A stretch of 32,128 nucleotides of DNA, taken from JAZSMJ01 sp045535815 (lineage in GTDB: Bacteria; Bacillota; Clostridia; Oscillospirales; CAG-272). Of this stretch, positions 23,973 to 31,096 are shown in pieces. The stretch spans positions 1-32,128 of the forward strand of contig JAZSMJ010000065.1 of NCBI GenBank assembly GCA_045535815.1. Reading direction: 5' to 3'. Every line of letters begins with the position of its first letter. Positions within the stretch are counted from its first letter, which is position 1. A model generated the notes under the pieces. The model was given only the letters and a program-made list of their open reading frames with translations. It had not been told where the DNA came from and ran no database searches. The position numbers and the translations under genes are program-made.

Positions 23973-24536
23973 ATGGTCGAATACTCGCTTGTAAGATCAA
24001 AAAGGAAAACGGTCTCGCTTGAGATAACTGCATTCCTTACCGTTCTCGTCAGAGCTCCGCTTAGGATGAGTGTTGAGGAGATCGGTGCTTTCGTTTCAAA
24101 GCATAGCGATTGGATAGAAAAGCATCTTAAGATTGCGCAGGAGCAAAGAGCGGAAGAGGCTCAGTTCGAGCTTAGCGATTCCGAAATAAAACAGCTTAAA
24201 AAGCTTGCAAAGGAGCGCATGCAGGCTATTACCGACAGATATGCGTCGGTTATGGGTCTGAAGGCCGGAGAAATAAAAATAACCTGTGCCAAAAAGAGAT
24301 ACGGAAGCTGCAGTCCCGATAATCGAATTTGCTATTCTTATCTTTTGATGCTCTATCCTGAGGAGGCGGCAGAGTGCGTTGCCGTTCACGAGCTTGCACA
24401 TTTCAGGCATAAAAATCACAGCAAGGCATTTTATAAAGAGGTGCTTCGGTATATGCCCGATTACTACGCACGTCATCAGCTTTTGAGATGCAAGGACAAA
24501 ACGATACTTGAAGAATTAAGACGGTCATTTATCTGA
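23973..24536 (+). CDS. YgjP/SprT-like zinc metalloprotease (DUF45, M48-type fold)
   Basis: A 187-residue protein. The zinc motif HELAH is at 139-143, with further histidines H146 and H149 in RHKNHSKAF. Upstream is KRYGSCSPDNRI, the family's (W/Y)GSC block, and the protein ends with the expected MPDYYARHQLL segment. It matches the YgjP family of predicted zinc-dependent proteases. The N-terminus (YSLVRSKRKTVSLEI) is also typical. It lies 12 bp after DUF2344 with a moderate site (AAGGACGG). Substrate unknown. Confidence 0.88.
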   Translation: MVEYSLVRSKRKTVSLEITAFLTVLVRAPLRMSVEEIGAFVSKHSDWIEKHLKIAQEQRAEEAQFELSDSEIKQLKKLAKERMQAITDRYASVMGLKAGEIKITCAKKRYGSCSPDNRICYSYLLMLYPEEAAECVAVHELAHFRHKNHSKAFYKEVLRYMPDYYARHQLLRCKDKTILEELRRSFI

Positions 24537-24549
24537 TCACGGTGATAAT

Positions 24550-25206
24550 ATGGAAATCAAAACTGAAACTAAATCGATCTACGTCGTATTTTCAAGCACA
24601 AGATGCGGTATCGGCAGTATGATACGTGCCTTTACCAATAATAAATATAATCACGTTTCTATCTCGCTTACCCCTTCTCTTGAAACGCTTTATTCGTTTG
24701 CTCGATACCACAAAAACGCTCCGTTTTACGGCGGATTCGTTATGGAATCGTGCCTTAGGTATTTTCAGGGCGGTGGTATTGCCGATATAAAGGTCTGCGA
24801 GATCTCGGTAACACCTGCGGTGTACGATATGATAAAGCTCAAGCTTGAAGCTATGGATTACAAACGGGATACGTATATTTACAATACGCTTTCTGCCTTT
24901 TTTACCCTTTTCAAAAAGCGGATAGTTATACCGAAGTCTTATACCTGCGTTGAGTTCGCCGTCGATCTTATCTCGGAGTTCAATATCGACTGCAATATCC
25001 AGGAGAAAAAGTTCTATTACATAAAGGATATCGAGCAGATACTTTCGGATAAGGTGATATACGAGGGCCCGTTTACGTTGCCGTGTAGCAACTGCGATTG
25101 GAATGCCGACGTTTTTTTGCTCAGAAAAAACGTTTTTGCCGTCCTTTACCTCTCAGCCTACCTCCAGGCAAGACTCATCCGCAGATTCTTCATCAATAAG
25201 TTCTGA
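24550..25206 (+). CDS. Permuted NlpC/P60-like (YiiX/YebB-type) protein
   Basis: A 218-residue protein. I infer the papain-like permuted NlpC/P60 (YiiX/YebB) fold from two elements: an early histidine in NKYNHVSISLTPSLETLYSF (H35) and a late cysteine in PKSYTCVEFAVDLISEFNID (C133), the order seen in that group. There is no signal peptide or lipobox, which suggests a cytoplasmic protein. A hydrophobic, basic C-terminus (VFAVLYLSAYLQARLIRRFF) could bind membrane. It begins 13 bp after the protease gene. Family members act on lipids or peptides; the substrate here is unknown. Confidence 0.65.
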   Translation: MEIKTETKSIYVVFSSTRCGIGSMIRAFTNNKYNHVSISLTPSLETLYSFARYHKNAPFYGGFVMESCLRYFQGGGIADIKVCEISVTPAVYDMIKLKLEAMDYKRDTYIYNTLSAFFTLFKKRIVIPKSYTCVEFAVDLISEFNIDCNIQEKKFYYIKDIEQILSDKVIYEGPFTLPCSNCDWNADVFLLRKNVFAVLYLSAYLQARLIRRFFINKF

Positions 25207-25368
25207 TGCAGCTGATTAAAAAAACGGGAGAATAGGAAAAAATTATTGCCGCCGATAGGCGGCTATAATTTATTTCTCTCGAACTTTTTGAAAAAAGGTG
25301 AGTTCTTCGAACTCTGACAAAACTTTCATAATACAGACTGCTGTGCAAACACAATGCTATATTAGAAT

Positions 25369-25405
25369 AACACCCACCGACCATGATATACGGTCGGTGG
25401 GTGTT
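25369..25405. terminator. Strong hairpin between the convergent 24550-25206 gene and folC
   Basis: A 14-bp perfect GC-rich stem (25369-25382 with 25392-25405), loop of 9. The 352-bp gap 25207-25558 has no gene; it also holds smaller hairpins at about 25229-25244 (GCCGCC/GGCGGC), 25300-25315, 25466-25487 (CACGCTTTT/AAAAGCGTG) and 25501-25515 (ACCGCC/GGCGGT). Confidence 0.75.
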
Positions 25406-25448
25406 CTGCTTTTGAGAAGTTGTGTTATCTTTTAAACTGAAGCTTGTT

Positions 25449-25558
25449 AGTTTGAAAGTTTTTGCCACGCTTTTTTCAAAAAGCGTGAAAGAGATCTTCT
25501 ACCGCCTTTGGCGGTTGAAGAGCCTTCTTCTCTCGTTTTTCGTAATATTAGCAGGGCA
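25449..25558. repeat. Intergenic repeat flanking the 3' end of folC
   Basis: An AAAGTTTTT-led, hairpin-containing element ending in 25536-25558, which matches 10103-10125 beside coaW at 19 of 23 positions. Each copy abuts the stop codon of a minus-strand gene. Probably a dispersed extragenic palindromic element. Confidence 0.6.
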
Positions 25559-26839
25559 TTAAACTTCAAGCAGCTCTGTTAGTGCATCGGTGAATTCTTT
25601 ATACATATAGAGTGAGCCGAGGGCGATCGTAGGGATGCTTTCCTTTCTTGCGGCTTCGATTGCGCATGCAAGACCGTTTTTGACCGCTCCGCAGCTTTGT
25701 GCATCAACGCCGTGAGCGCTGAGCGCATCGGCAAGCTTTTCAGAGCTGAGAGATCTGGGAACGTCGGGCATTACCGCAAACGCACGGTTTACAATCGGTG
25801 CGATGATCTTTATCATATCGTCGTAGTCCTTGTCCGCCATAACGCCCATAACGATATTTACCTTGCAGTCAAAATACTGCTTTATGCTGTCCTTGCAGGC
25901 GGTGATGCCTTCGATATTGTGTCCGCCATCGTATATTATAACGGGATCTTTTGAAATAAGCTCAAATCGTGCGTTCCATTTTGCGCTTGAGAGCCCTTTT
26001 CTTACGGCAGCATCGGGAATATCGAGCCCTTGCTTTCTGAGAGCGGATATTACCTCAAGCACGGTTGCGGCATTGCGAGGCTGATAACTGCCGAGCAAGG
26101 ATATTTTCAAATCGGTATGATCCTTGTAGCTAAACTCCGTGCCCGAAAGGCTTGTGCCTGTTATCTTGAGTGACTGCGGATCTGCGGTTGAGAGTGTAGC
26201 TCCCTTGATATCAGCGGTTTCTTTTATAACCTTCAGTGTATCCTCGTCATCTCCGCCGAATATTACCGGGCAGCCCTGCTTTATAATGCCTGCCTTCTCC
26301 CTTGCTATCTCAGCTACGGTATTTCCGAGATATGCGGTGTGATCGAGGGCTATACCGGTTATGACCGAGGCTATAGGAGCATTTATAATATTGGTAGAGT
26401 CAAGTCTTCCGCCCATGCCCACCTCAAGCACGACGATATCGCATCCGTGTCGTTTGAAAAACTCAAAGGCAGCCGCTGTGATAAGCTCGAATTCCGTAGG
26501 CGGATCATCCATTGAATCGGCAAAGGGCTTAACGTATTCGATTATCTGTGCAAGCTCGCCGTCGGATATAGGCTGAGTGCCGACGCACATACGCTCGTTA
26601 AAGCATTTTACAAAGGGTGAGGTAAAAAGCCCGACGTTATATCCTGCGCAGTCAAGTATAGAGGATAGCATAGAGCAAGTAGAGCCCTTGCCGTTTGTTC
26701 CTGCAACGTGGATAAATCGCAGTTCATTCTGGGGATTGCCCATCATTGAGCAAAGGCGCTCTATCCTCTCAAGACCGGGGCGGCTTCCGCTCCAGCTTAT
26801 AGAATGAATATATTCGATAGCTTGCTCATATGTCATCAT
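25559..26839 (-). CDS. folC: Bifunctional folylpolyglutamate synthase / dihydrofolate synthase
   Basis: Adds glutamate to dihydropteroate or to reduced folates in an ATP-dependent Mur-ligase-like reaction. The product is 426 residues. The P-loop is HVAGTNGKGSTCSM (44-57); other family motifs are FTSPFVKCFNERM, EVGMGGRLDSTN, TGIALDHTAYLGNTVAEIAR (the carbamylated-lysine region follows at REKAGIIK) and IYDGGHNIEG. The start ATG overlaps the folT stop by 4 bp (ATGA), with GGAGGG 9 bp upstream, so it is coupled to folT and both are under the THF riboswitch. Whether it has one or both activities cannot be told from sequence. Confidence 0.94.
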   Translation of the reverse strand: MMTYEQAIEYIHSISWSGSRPGLERIERLCSMMGNPQNELRFIHVAGTNGKGSTCSMLSSILDCAGYNVGLFTSPFVKCFNERMCVGTQPISDGELAQIIEYVKPFADSMDDPPTEFELITAAAFEFFKRHGCDIVVLEVGMGGRLDSTNIINAPIASVITGIALDHTAYLGNTVAEIAREKAGIIKQGCPVIFGGDDEDTLKVIKETADIKGATLSTADPQSLKITGTSLSGTEFSYKDHTDLKISLLGSYQPRNAATVLEVISALRKQGLDIPDAAVRKGLSSAKWNARFELISKDPVIIYDGGHNIEGITACKDSIKQYFDCKVNIVMGVMADKDYDDMIKIIAPIVNRAFAVMPDVPRSLSSEKLADALSAHGVDAQSCGAVKNGLACAIEAARKESIPTIALGSLYMYKEFTDALTELLEV

Positions 26840-27372
26840 CTTGATACACCCTCCGGATAGATCCTCTTGAAAACGTCTTTTTTATGCATCAGATAGATCA
26901 AATATGCCTCGGCAGCCGCAACGGCAATATAAACGGGTATTCTCCATACCATAGCCGCAAGCGGAGCTCCTATCCAAATGACGAAGGCGGCGCTTTTTAT
27001 TATGATTGAACCTATCAGGTGTGCAGATGCCACTGAAATCAAAATGCTTAATACCGATATTTTTTTGAAGATATATTTGACGGTAATACCGGGCACAAGT
27101 CCTATAAATGCAGCACCTAAGGTTATCAGCGGATTTATCGAGTAGCCTACCAGAAAGCATCCGATAAGGTCGGCGCAGACACCGCACAGGACTCCCGGAA
27201 TAGGGCCGAGCAGTATTCCGCATATGATAATGGGAAGATTTTCAAAGCTGAGGCGGACCCAATCCGTCACGTTCACGGCAAGGTATTTGCCGAAAATGAT
27301 GCTGAATGCCGACATTACGGCAATAACGGCAATCAACCGCAAGCTCATTTTTTCATTAGATTTTAAAGACAT
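26836..27372 (-). CDS. folT: Folate-specific S component of an ECF transporter (FolT)
   Basis: Substrate-binding membrane subunit for folate uptake, working with the EcfA/A'/T module encoded elsewhere. The product is 178 residues with about six membrane segments. FGKYLAVNVTDWVRLSFENL and PIIICGILLGPIPGVLCGVC with ADLIGCFLVGYSINPLITLG is the FolT/DUF6580-like S-component pattern. I chose ATG 27372 because GGAGGT lies 8 bp before it; an ATG at 27399 lies in the leader, upstream of the ribosome site. The THF riboswitch directly upstream strongly supports a folate role. Confidence 0.92.
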   Translation of the reverse strand: MSLKSNEKMSLRLIAVIAVMSAFSIIFGKYLAVNVTDWVRLSFENLPIIICGILLGPIPGVLCGVCADLIGCFLVGYSINPLITLGAAFIGLVPGITVKYIFKKISVLSILISVASAHLIGSIIIKSAAFVIWIGAPLAAMVWRIPVYIAVAAAEAYLIYLMHKKDVFKRIYPEGVSR

Positions 27373-27382
27373 AAAAAAACAC

Positions 27383-27414
27383 CTCCAATCCGCCAGCAAG
27401 TTGGCTAATCGGAG
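27383..27414 (-). promoter_or_regulatory. Hairpin sequestering the folT ribosome-binding site
   Basis: On the minus strand CTCC-GATT-A-GCC (27414-27403) pairs with GGC-G-GATT-GGAG (27394-27383): 11 pairs, two of them G-U, with one A-G mismatch. The right arm contains the folT Shine-Dalgarno GGAGG (27386-27382). No T run follows, so control is probably at translation rather than termination. Confidence 0.6.
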
Positions 27415-27446
27415 ATATGAAAAAACATATCGCTAATAAAGGCCTG

Positions 27447-27547
27447 CTGAAGCGGGATGCAGGAGCGGCACCGCAAGCGTATCGCTTTTCGTCTGCCCGG
27501 CAACTCCCCGTCCGTCAGCACTTCACGCGCAGCTCCTTACTCTTCAA
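27447..27547 (-). ncRNA. Tetrahydrofolate (THF) riboswitch
   Basis: Read on the minus strand from 27547 to 27447, the leader has the THF riboswitch landmarks in order: GAAGAGTA (5' side of P1), GCGCGTGAAGTG, a variable P2/P3 arm containing GGACGGGGAGTTGCCGGGC, AAAGCGATACGCTTGCGGTG, then CCGCTCCTGCATCCCGCTTC, which closes P1. The class binds reduced folates and is known upstream of folT and folate biosynthesis genes in Firmicutes. Its place between a consensus promoter and folT-folC fits exactly. Confidence 0.88.
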
Positions 27548-27559
27548 TAAACTGTTTAC

Positions 27560-27588
27560 AGTATACCACCGCATAAGGATTTTGTCAA
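27560..27588 (-). promoter_or_regulatory. Promoter of the folT-folC operon
   Basis: Minus strand TTGACA (27588-27583), 17-bp spacer, TATACT (27565-27560). Transcription begins about 7 bp before the riboswitch. Confidence 0.88.
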
Positions 27589-27719
27589 TCAAACAAAGCA
27601 GAAAAAGTAAATTTTGGAGATTTATACACTAATAAAGTCAAAAGGAGAGATTATATGTAATTATTTTGATAATATTTTTTGCTAAAATGTAAAAAGTTAT
27701 TCGGCGTTAATTTTGCCCC

Positions 27720-27748
27720 TTGACAAAGCTAAAGCGCAGTGATATAAT
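27720..27748 (+). promoter_or_regulatory. Perfect consensus promoter of the T-box transcript
   Basis: TTGACA (27720-27725), 17-bp spacer, TATAAT (27743-27748). The predicted start near 27755 begins the T-box leader. Confidence 0.9.
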
Positions 27749-27754
27749 ATCACC

Positions 27755-28093
27755 AATACAGATATTCATCTGTATTCCGCACCGCTCAGAAGGGCATTAT
27801 TGCTGAAGTGACGTTTGGTGCGGTATGATATAAAGGCTGAGATGGGGAATATGTTTTCCGAATCTTGTTTCAGAGAGCTGTCGGTTGGTGAGAGACAGTA
27901 CGGATAGGAAGGCGGCTCGCCCCTGAGCCGCAAGGCTGAAAAGAAATGAGTAGGCTGCGCCGGAAACCGCACCGTTACATAGCGGAGAGCATCATGTGTG
28001 CTTGTAAAGTGGGTGGATTCACCAATTAGAGTGGTACCGCGGAAGTAATATCTGCTTTCGTCTCTTGCATAGGTCGGAGACGGAGGCTTTTTT
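27755..28093 (+). ncRNA. T-box leader (probable leucine specifier) with terminator
   Basis: A complete T-box. Two extra hairpins (27755-27776 and 27777-27823) precede Stem I. The Stem I base GGCT/AGCC (27835-27838, 27926-27929), a GAGAT/TG kink-turn-like junction, and GGGG/CCCC (27844-27847, 27920-27923) lead to the specifier loop. The distal arm has CAGAGAG and GGTTGGTG. The Stem II/III region begins AGTAGGC (27950-27956). The T-box is AGAGTGGTACCGCGG (28028-28042). The antiterminator pairs AGAG and GCGGAAG with CTTTCGT and CTCT. The terminator stem is 28054-28064 with 28077-28087, then six T. With TTTTCC/GGAAGG paired, the 7-nt loop is CGGCTCG, so the specifier reads CTC (Leu) followed by purine G. 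GAA-GGC (27911-27913, Gly) is the alternative, but TGGT predicts discriminator A, unlike the U of bacterial tRNA-Gly. Confidence 0.93.
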
Positions 28094-28149
28094 GTTTTCG
28101 CTTCGGCAAAATCAGATAAATTCTTTATTTTATTTGAAAGGAATTTACT

Positions 28150-30681
28150 ATGAAAATTTCGTTTTCAACACTTGGTTGTCCGGATTTCAGCTGGTCGGAC
28201 ATCTATTCAATGGCAAAGGACTTCGGCTTTAACGGTATAGAGCTCAGAGGTCTTGGCGACAATATTTTTTCTGTATATGCGGAGCCTTTTTCAAAGAAAA
28301 ATCTTCCGAAGACGGTAGAACAGCTCAAAAAGCTCAGACTTGAGATATGCTGTCTTTCCTCCGGATGCGCACTTCGCTTTGCAGAGGACAGAGACGCCAA
28401 CGTTGCGGAGCTTAGGGATTATATTGCGCTTGCAAGCGCTCTCGGTACACCCTATATAAGAATACTCGGCGACCTTACTGCAGAGCCGCAGAGTGATTTT
28501 GATGATGAAAACGTTATTGAAGCAATGAAGATGCTTGCTCCGGAGGCTGAGGCAGCAGGTGTAACGCTTCTTATAGAAACTAACGGCGTATACAGTCATA
28601 CCGACAGACTGTTTGAGGTGCTCAACAGCATAGGCTCGGACAACGTCGGTGCACTTTGGGATCTTCACCATCCCTACCGCTTTGCAGGAGAAAGTGCAGA
28701 GCAGACTGTACAGAATCTCGGCGCTTATATAAAGCACGTTCATATAAAGGACTCGGTCGAGGAGGATGGAGTTGTTGCATACCGTCTTATGGGAGAGGGA
28801 GACCTTCCTGTAGACAGCTTTATGGAGGCGCTCCGCTCTATAAACTACGAGGGATATATCTCTCTCGAGTGGCTTAAGAAATATTCTCCCGAGCTTTCGG
28901 ACGCAGGTATAGTATTCCCGCATTTCGCAAATTATATGGAGAAATATCTCGGATACGACGATACCGTAGGCAGACTTCAGACTAACGCAAGGGGCGACGG
29001 AAAATACGTATGGCCCAAAGAGCATATCATAGATCTTACCTTCCCGCAGGTGCTTGACCGTATGTGCGATGAATTCCCCGATCAGTATGCCTTCAGATAT
29101 ACCACATGCGACTATACCAGAACCTATCCTCAGTTCAGAGACGACGTCGATACCTTTGCAAGAGCGCTTATAGCTCTCGGCGTAAAGCGAGACGATCACG
29201 TTGCGATCTGGGCGACCAATATCCCTGCGTGGTATATAACCTTCTGGGCAAGCGTTAAGATAGGTGCGGTGCTTGTAACGGTAAATACCGCATATAAGAT
29301 CCACGAGGTTGAATATCTGCTCAGACAGTCCGATACCCATACGCTCGTTATGGTTGACGGATATAAGGATTCAAATTACAATGCGATTATAAGCGAGCTC
29401 TGTCCCGAGCTTGAAAATCATGAGGCAGGCAAGCCGCTCCACTGCAAAAAGCTTCCCTTCCTGCGTAACGTAATAACCTGCGAATCAAAGCAGCCGGGCT
29501 GTCTCACCTTTGATGAGGCTATGGCTTACGCTCCTCAGGTGCCGATTGAAGAGGTCACCAGAAGAGCCGCTATGATAGATAAGCACGACGTCTGCAATAT
29601 GCAGTACACATCCGGTACTACCGGATTCCCCAAGGGCGTTATGCTCACCCATTATAACGTCGTTAACAACGGCAAGGCGATAGGCGACTGCATGGATCTT
29701 TCCACTGCAGACAGACTTATGATACAGGTGCCCATGTTCCATTGCTTCGGAATGGTGCTTGCTATGACAGCTTCCATGACCCACGGAACTACTATGAGCC
29801 CGATACCCTACTTCAGTCCGAGGGTAAGCCTTGACTGTATAAACAAGGAAAAGATTACCGCTTTCCACGGCGTTCCGACCATGTTTATAGCAATGCTGGC
29901 GCACGAAAACTTTGAAAAGACCGACTTCTCACATATGAGAACCGGCATTATGGCGGGTTCGCCCTGTCCTATCAAGGTAATGGAAGAGGTTATAAACAAG
30001 ATGCATATGGATGAAATATGCATAACCTACGGTCAGACCGAGGCGTCGCCTGCTACTACCATGTCCAAGACCACAGATTCTATAGAGACCAGAGTAAATA
30101 CGGTAGGAAGCCCCATCTTTGGCGTTGAGTGCCGTATAGTCGATCCCGAAACGGGCGAAGACGTGCCCGACGGAGTTGACGGTGAGTTCCTTGCACGTGG
30201 ATATAATATAATGAAGGGATATTATAAGATGCCGCAGGCTACCGCTGCCGCTATCGATAAGGACGGCTGGCTCCATTCAGGAGACCTCTGCCGCCGTCTT
30301 CCCGACGGAAACTTCAAGGTTACCGGACGTATCAAGGATATGATAATTCGTGGCGGAGAAAACATATATCCCAAGGAGATCGAGGATTTCATATATACTC
30401 ATCCCAAGGTATCGGACGTTCAGGTCATAGGCGTTCCCGATAAGCAGTACGGTGAGGAGATAATGGCGTGCATTATCTTAAAGCCGGGCGAGGTCATGAC
30501 CGAGGAAGAGGTCAAGGAATACGTTATCACCCATATGGCAAAGCATAAAACTCCCAGATACGTATCCTTTGTTGACAGCTTCCCGATGAATGCCGCAGGC
30601 AAGATCCTCAAATATAAGATGAGAGAGAACGCAGTTCGTGATCTTCAGCTTCAGGATGCTAAGAATATAGTTACAGCTTAA
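28150..30681 (+). CDS. Fusion of a sugar-isomerase-like TIM barrel and an acyl-CoA synthetase (AMP-forming)
   Basis: An 843-residue two-domain protein. Residues 1 to about 275 are a xylose-isomerase/AP-endonuclease-2-like TIM barrel with the metal quartet E143 (LLIETNG), D171 (LWDLHHP), H198 (KHVHIKD) and E240 (ISLEW). Residues ~290-843 are an ANL-family acyl-CoA synthetase: YTSGTTGFPKG (486-496), YGQTEASP (627-634), SGD (710-712), RGGENIYPKEIED (734-746) and the A10 lysine in AAGKILKYK (K818). Both halves appear catalytically intact. The enzyme would activate a carboxylic acid to an acyl-CoA; the substrate is unknown. AAAGGA lies upstream of the ATG. The only promoter is behind the T-box, so expression should respond to an uncharged tRNA. 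A branched-chain acid such as isovalerate is my hypothesis. Confidence 0.9.
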   Translation: MKISFSTLGCPDFSWSDIYSMAKDFGFNGIELRGLGDNIFSVYAEPFSKKNLPKTVEQLKKLRLEICCLSSGCALRFAEDRDANVAELRDYIALASALGTPYIRILGDLTAEPQSDFDDENVIEAMKMLAPEAEAAGVTLLIETNGVYSHTDRLFEVLNSIGSDNVGALWDLHHPYRFAGESAEQTVQNLGAYIKHVHIKDSVEEDGVVAYRLMGEGDLPVDSFMEALRSINYEGYISLEWLKKYSPELSDAGIVFPHFANYMEKYLGYDDTVGRLQTNARGDGKYVWPKEHIIDLTFPQVLDRMCDEFPDQYAFRYTTCDYTRTYPQFRDDVDTFARALIALGVKRDDHVAIWATNIPAWYITFWASVKIGAVLVTVNTAYKIHEVEYLLRQSDTHTLVMVDGYKDSNYNAIISELCPELENHEAGKPLHCKKLPFLRNVITCESKQPGCLTFDEAMAYAPQVPIEEVTRRAAMIDKHDVCNMQYTSGTTGFPKGVMLTHYNVVNNGKAIGDCMDLSTADRLMIQVPMFHCFGMVLAMTASMTHGTTMSPIPYFSPRVSLDCINKEKITAFHGVPTMFIAMLAHENFEKTDFSHMRTGIMAGSPCPIKVMEEVINKMHMDEICITYGQTEASPATTMSKTTDSIETRVNTVGSPIFGVECRIVDPETGEDVPDGVDGEFLARGYNIMKGYYKMPQATAAAIDKDGWLHSGDLCRRLPDGNFKVTGRIKDMIIRGGENIYPKEIEDFIYTHPKVSDVQVIGVPDKQYGEEIMACIILKPGEVMTEEEVKEYVITHMAKHKTPRYVSFVDSFPMNAAGKILKYKMRENAVRDLQLQDAKNIVTA

Positions 30682-30682
30682 T

Positions 30683-30710
30683 AAAAACGCAGGAGAGATC
30701 CTGCGTTTTT
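30683..30710. terminator. Bidirectional terminator between the fusion gene and the DUF4363 gene
   Basis: A 12-bp perfect stem (30683-30694 with 30699-30710), GAGA tetraloop, with A5 and T5 ends. It starts right after the fusion gene stop and overlaps the last two bases of the convergent gene. Confidence 0.9.
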
Positions 30711-31095
30711 AGGTTATATTATGGATCGAAAAGCTTTCGGCTTCCCTCAGACGCATAATTCGGGAGCGAAGCCTCGCTATTGCCGCTGAATATTCTGCGC
30801 TGTCCTCTGCGGAAACGTATCCGATAAGCTCTCTTGCCGTAACGTCAATGTTGAATATAAAATCGTAGTTTACCGAAAGCCCAATAAAATTTTCGTGCTT
30901 TTGCCACGCCGAATATATTTTGAAGGCCGTCTCTTTTGCAGACCTAAATCCGTCTGCCTTAGCTTCCTCTAAAGAGGGCATTGAATCGGTAAGAGTGAGC
31001 ATTTCTTTTGTTATTTTGGATACGGTAAACGCATTCGCAATTATTATCAGTATGATAAATGAAAAAATTAAAAGAGCAAAACAAAACGTGCGCAT
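30709..31095 (-). CDS. DUF4363 family protein
   Basis: A 128-residue protein. An N-terminal hydrophobic segment (about 5-24, CFALLIFSFIILIIIANAF) anchors it; the rest is a helical extracytoplasmic domain (SLEEAKADGFRSAKETAFKI, then HENFIGLSVNYDFIFNIDV). This fits DUF4363, often encoded next to DUF421 proteins in Clostridia. Its ATG lies 1 bp after the DUF421 stop with GAGG inside that gene, so it is translationally coupled. Function unknown. Confidence 0.82.
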   Translation of the reverse strand: MRTFCFALLIFSFIILIIIANAFTVSKITKEMLTLTDSMPSLEEAKADGFRSAKETAFKIYSAWQKHENFIGLSVNYDFIFNIDVTARELIGYVSAEDSAEYSAAIARLRSRIMRLREAESFSIHNIT

Positions 31096-31096
31096 A

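Noticed and set aside
27642..27660. AAGGAGAG followed by ATGTAA (a start-stop mini-ORF) upstream of the T-box promoter
   Set aside because: It lies before the T-box promoter with no evident promoter of its own; probably chance in AT-rich DNA.
28291..29340. Long minus-strand open frame (349 codons) inside the fusion gene
   Set aside because: Antisense shadow of a well-conserved coding region; no ribosome site and no family features.
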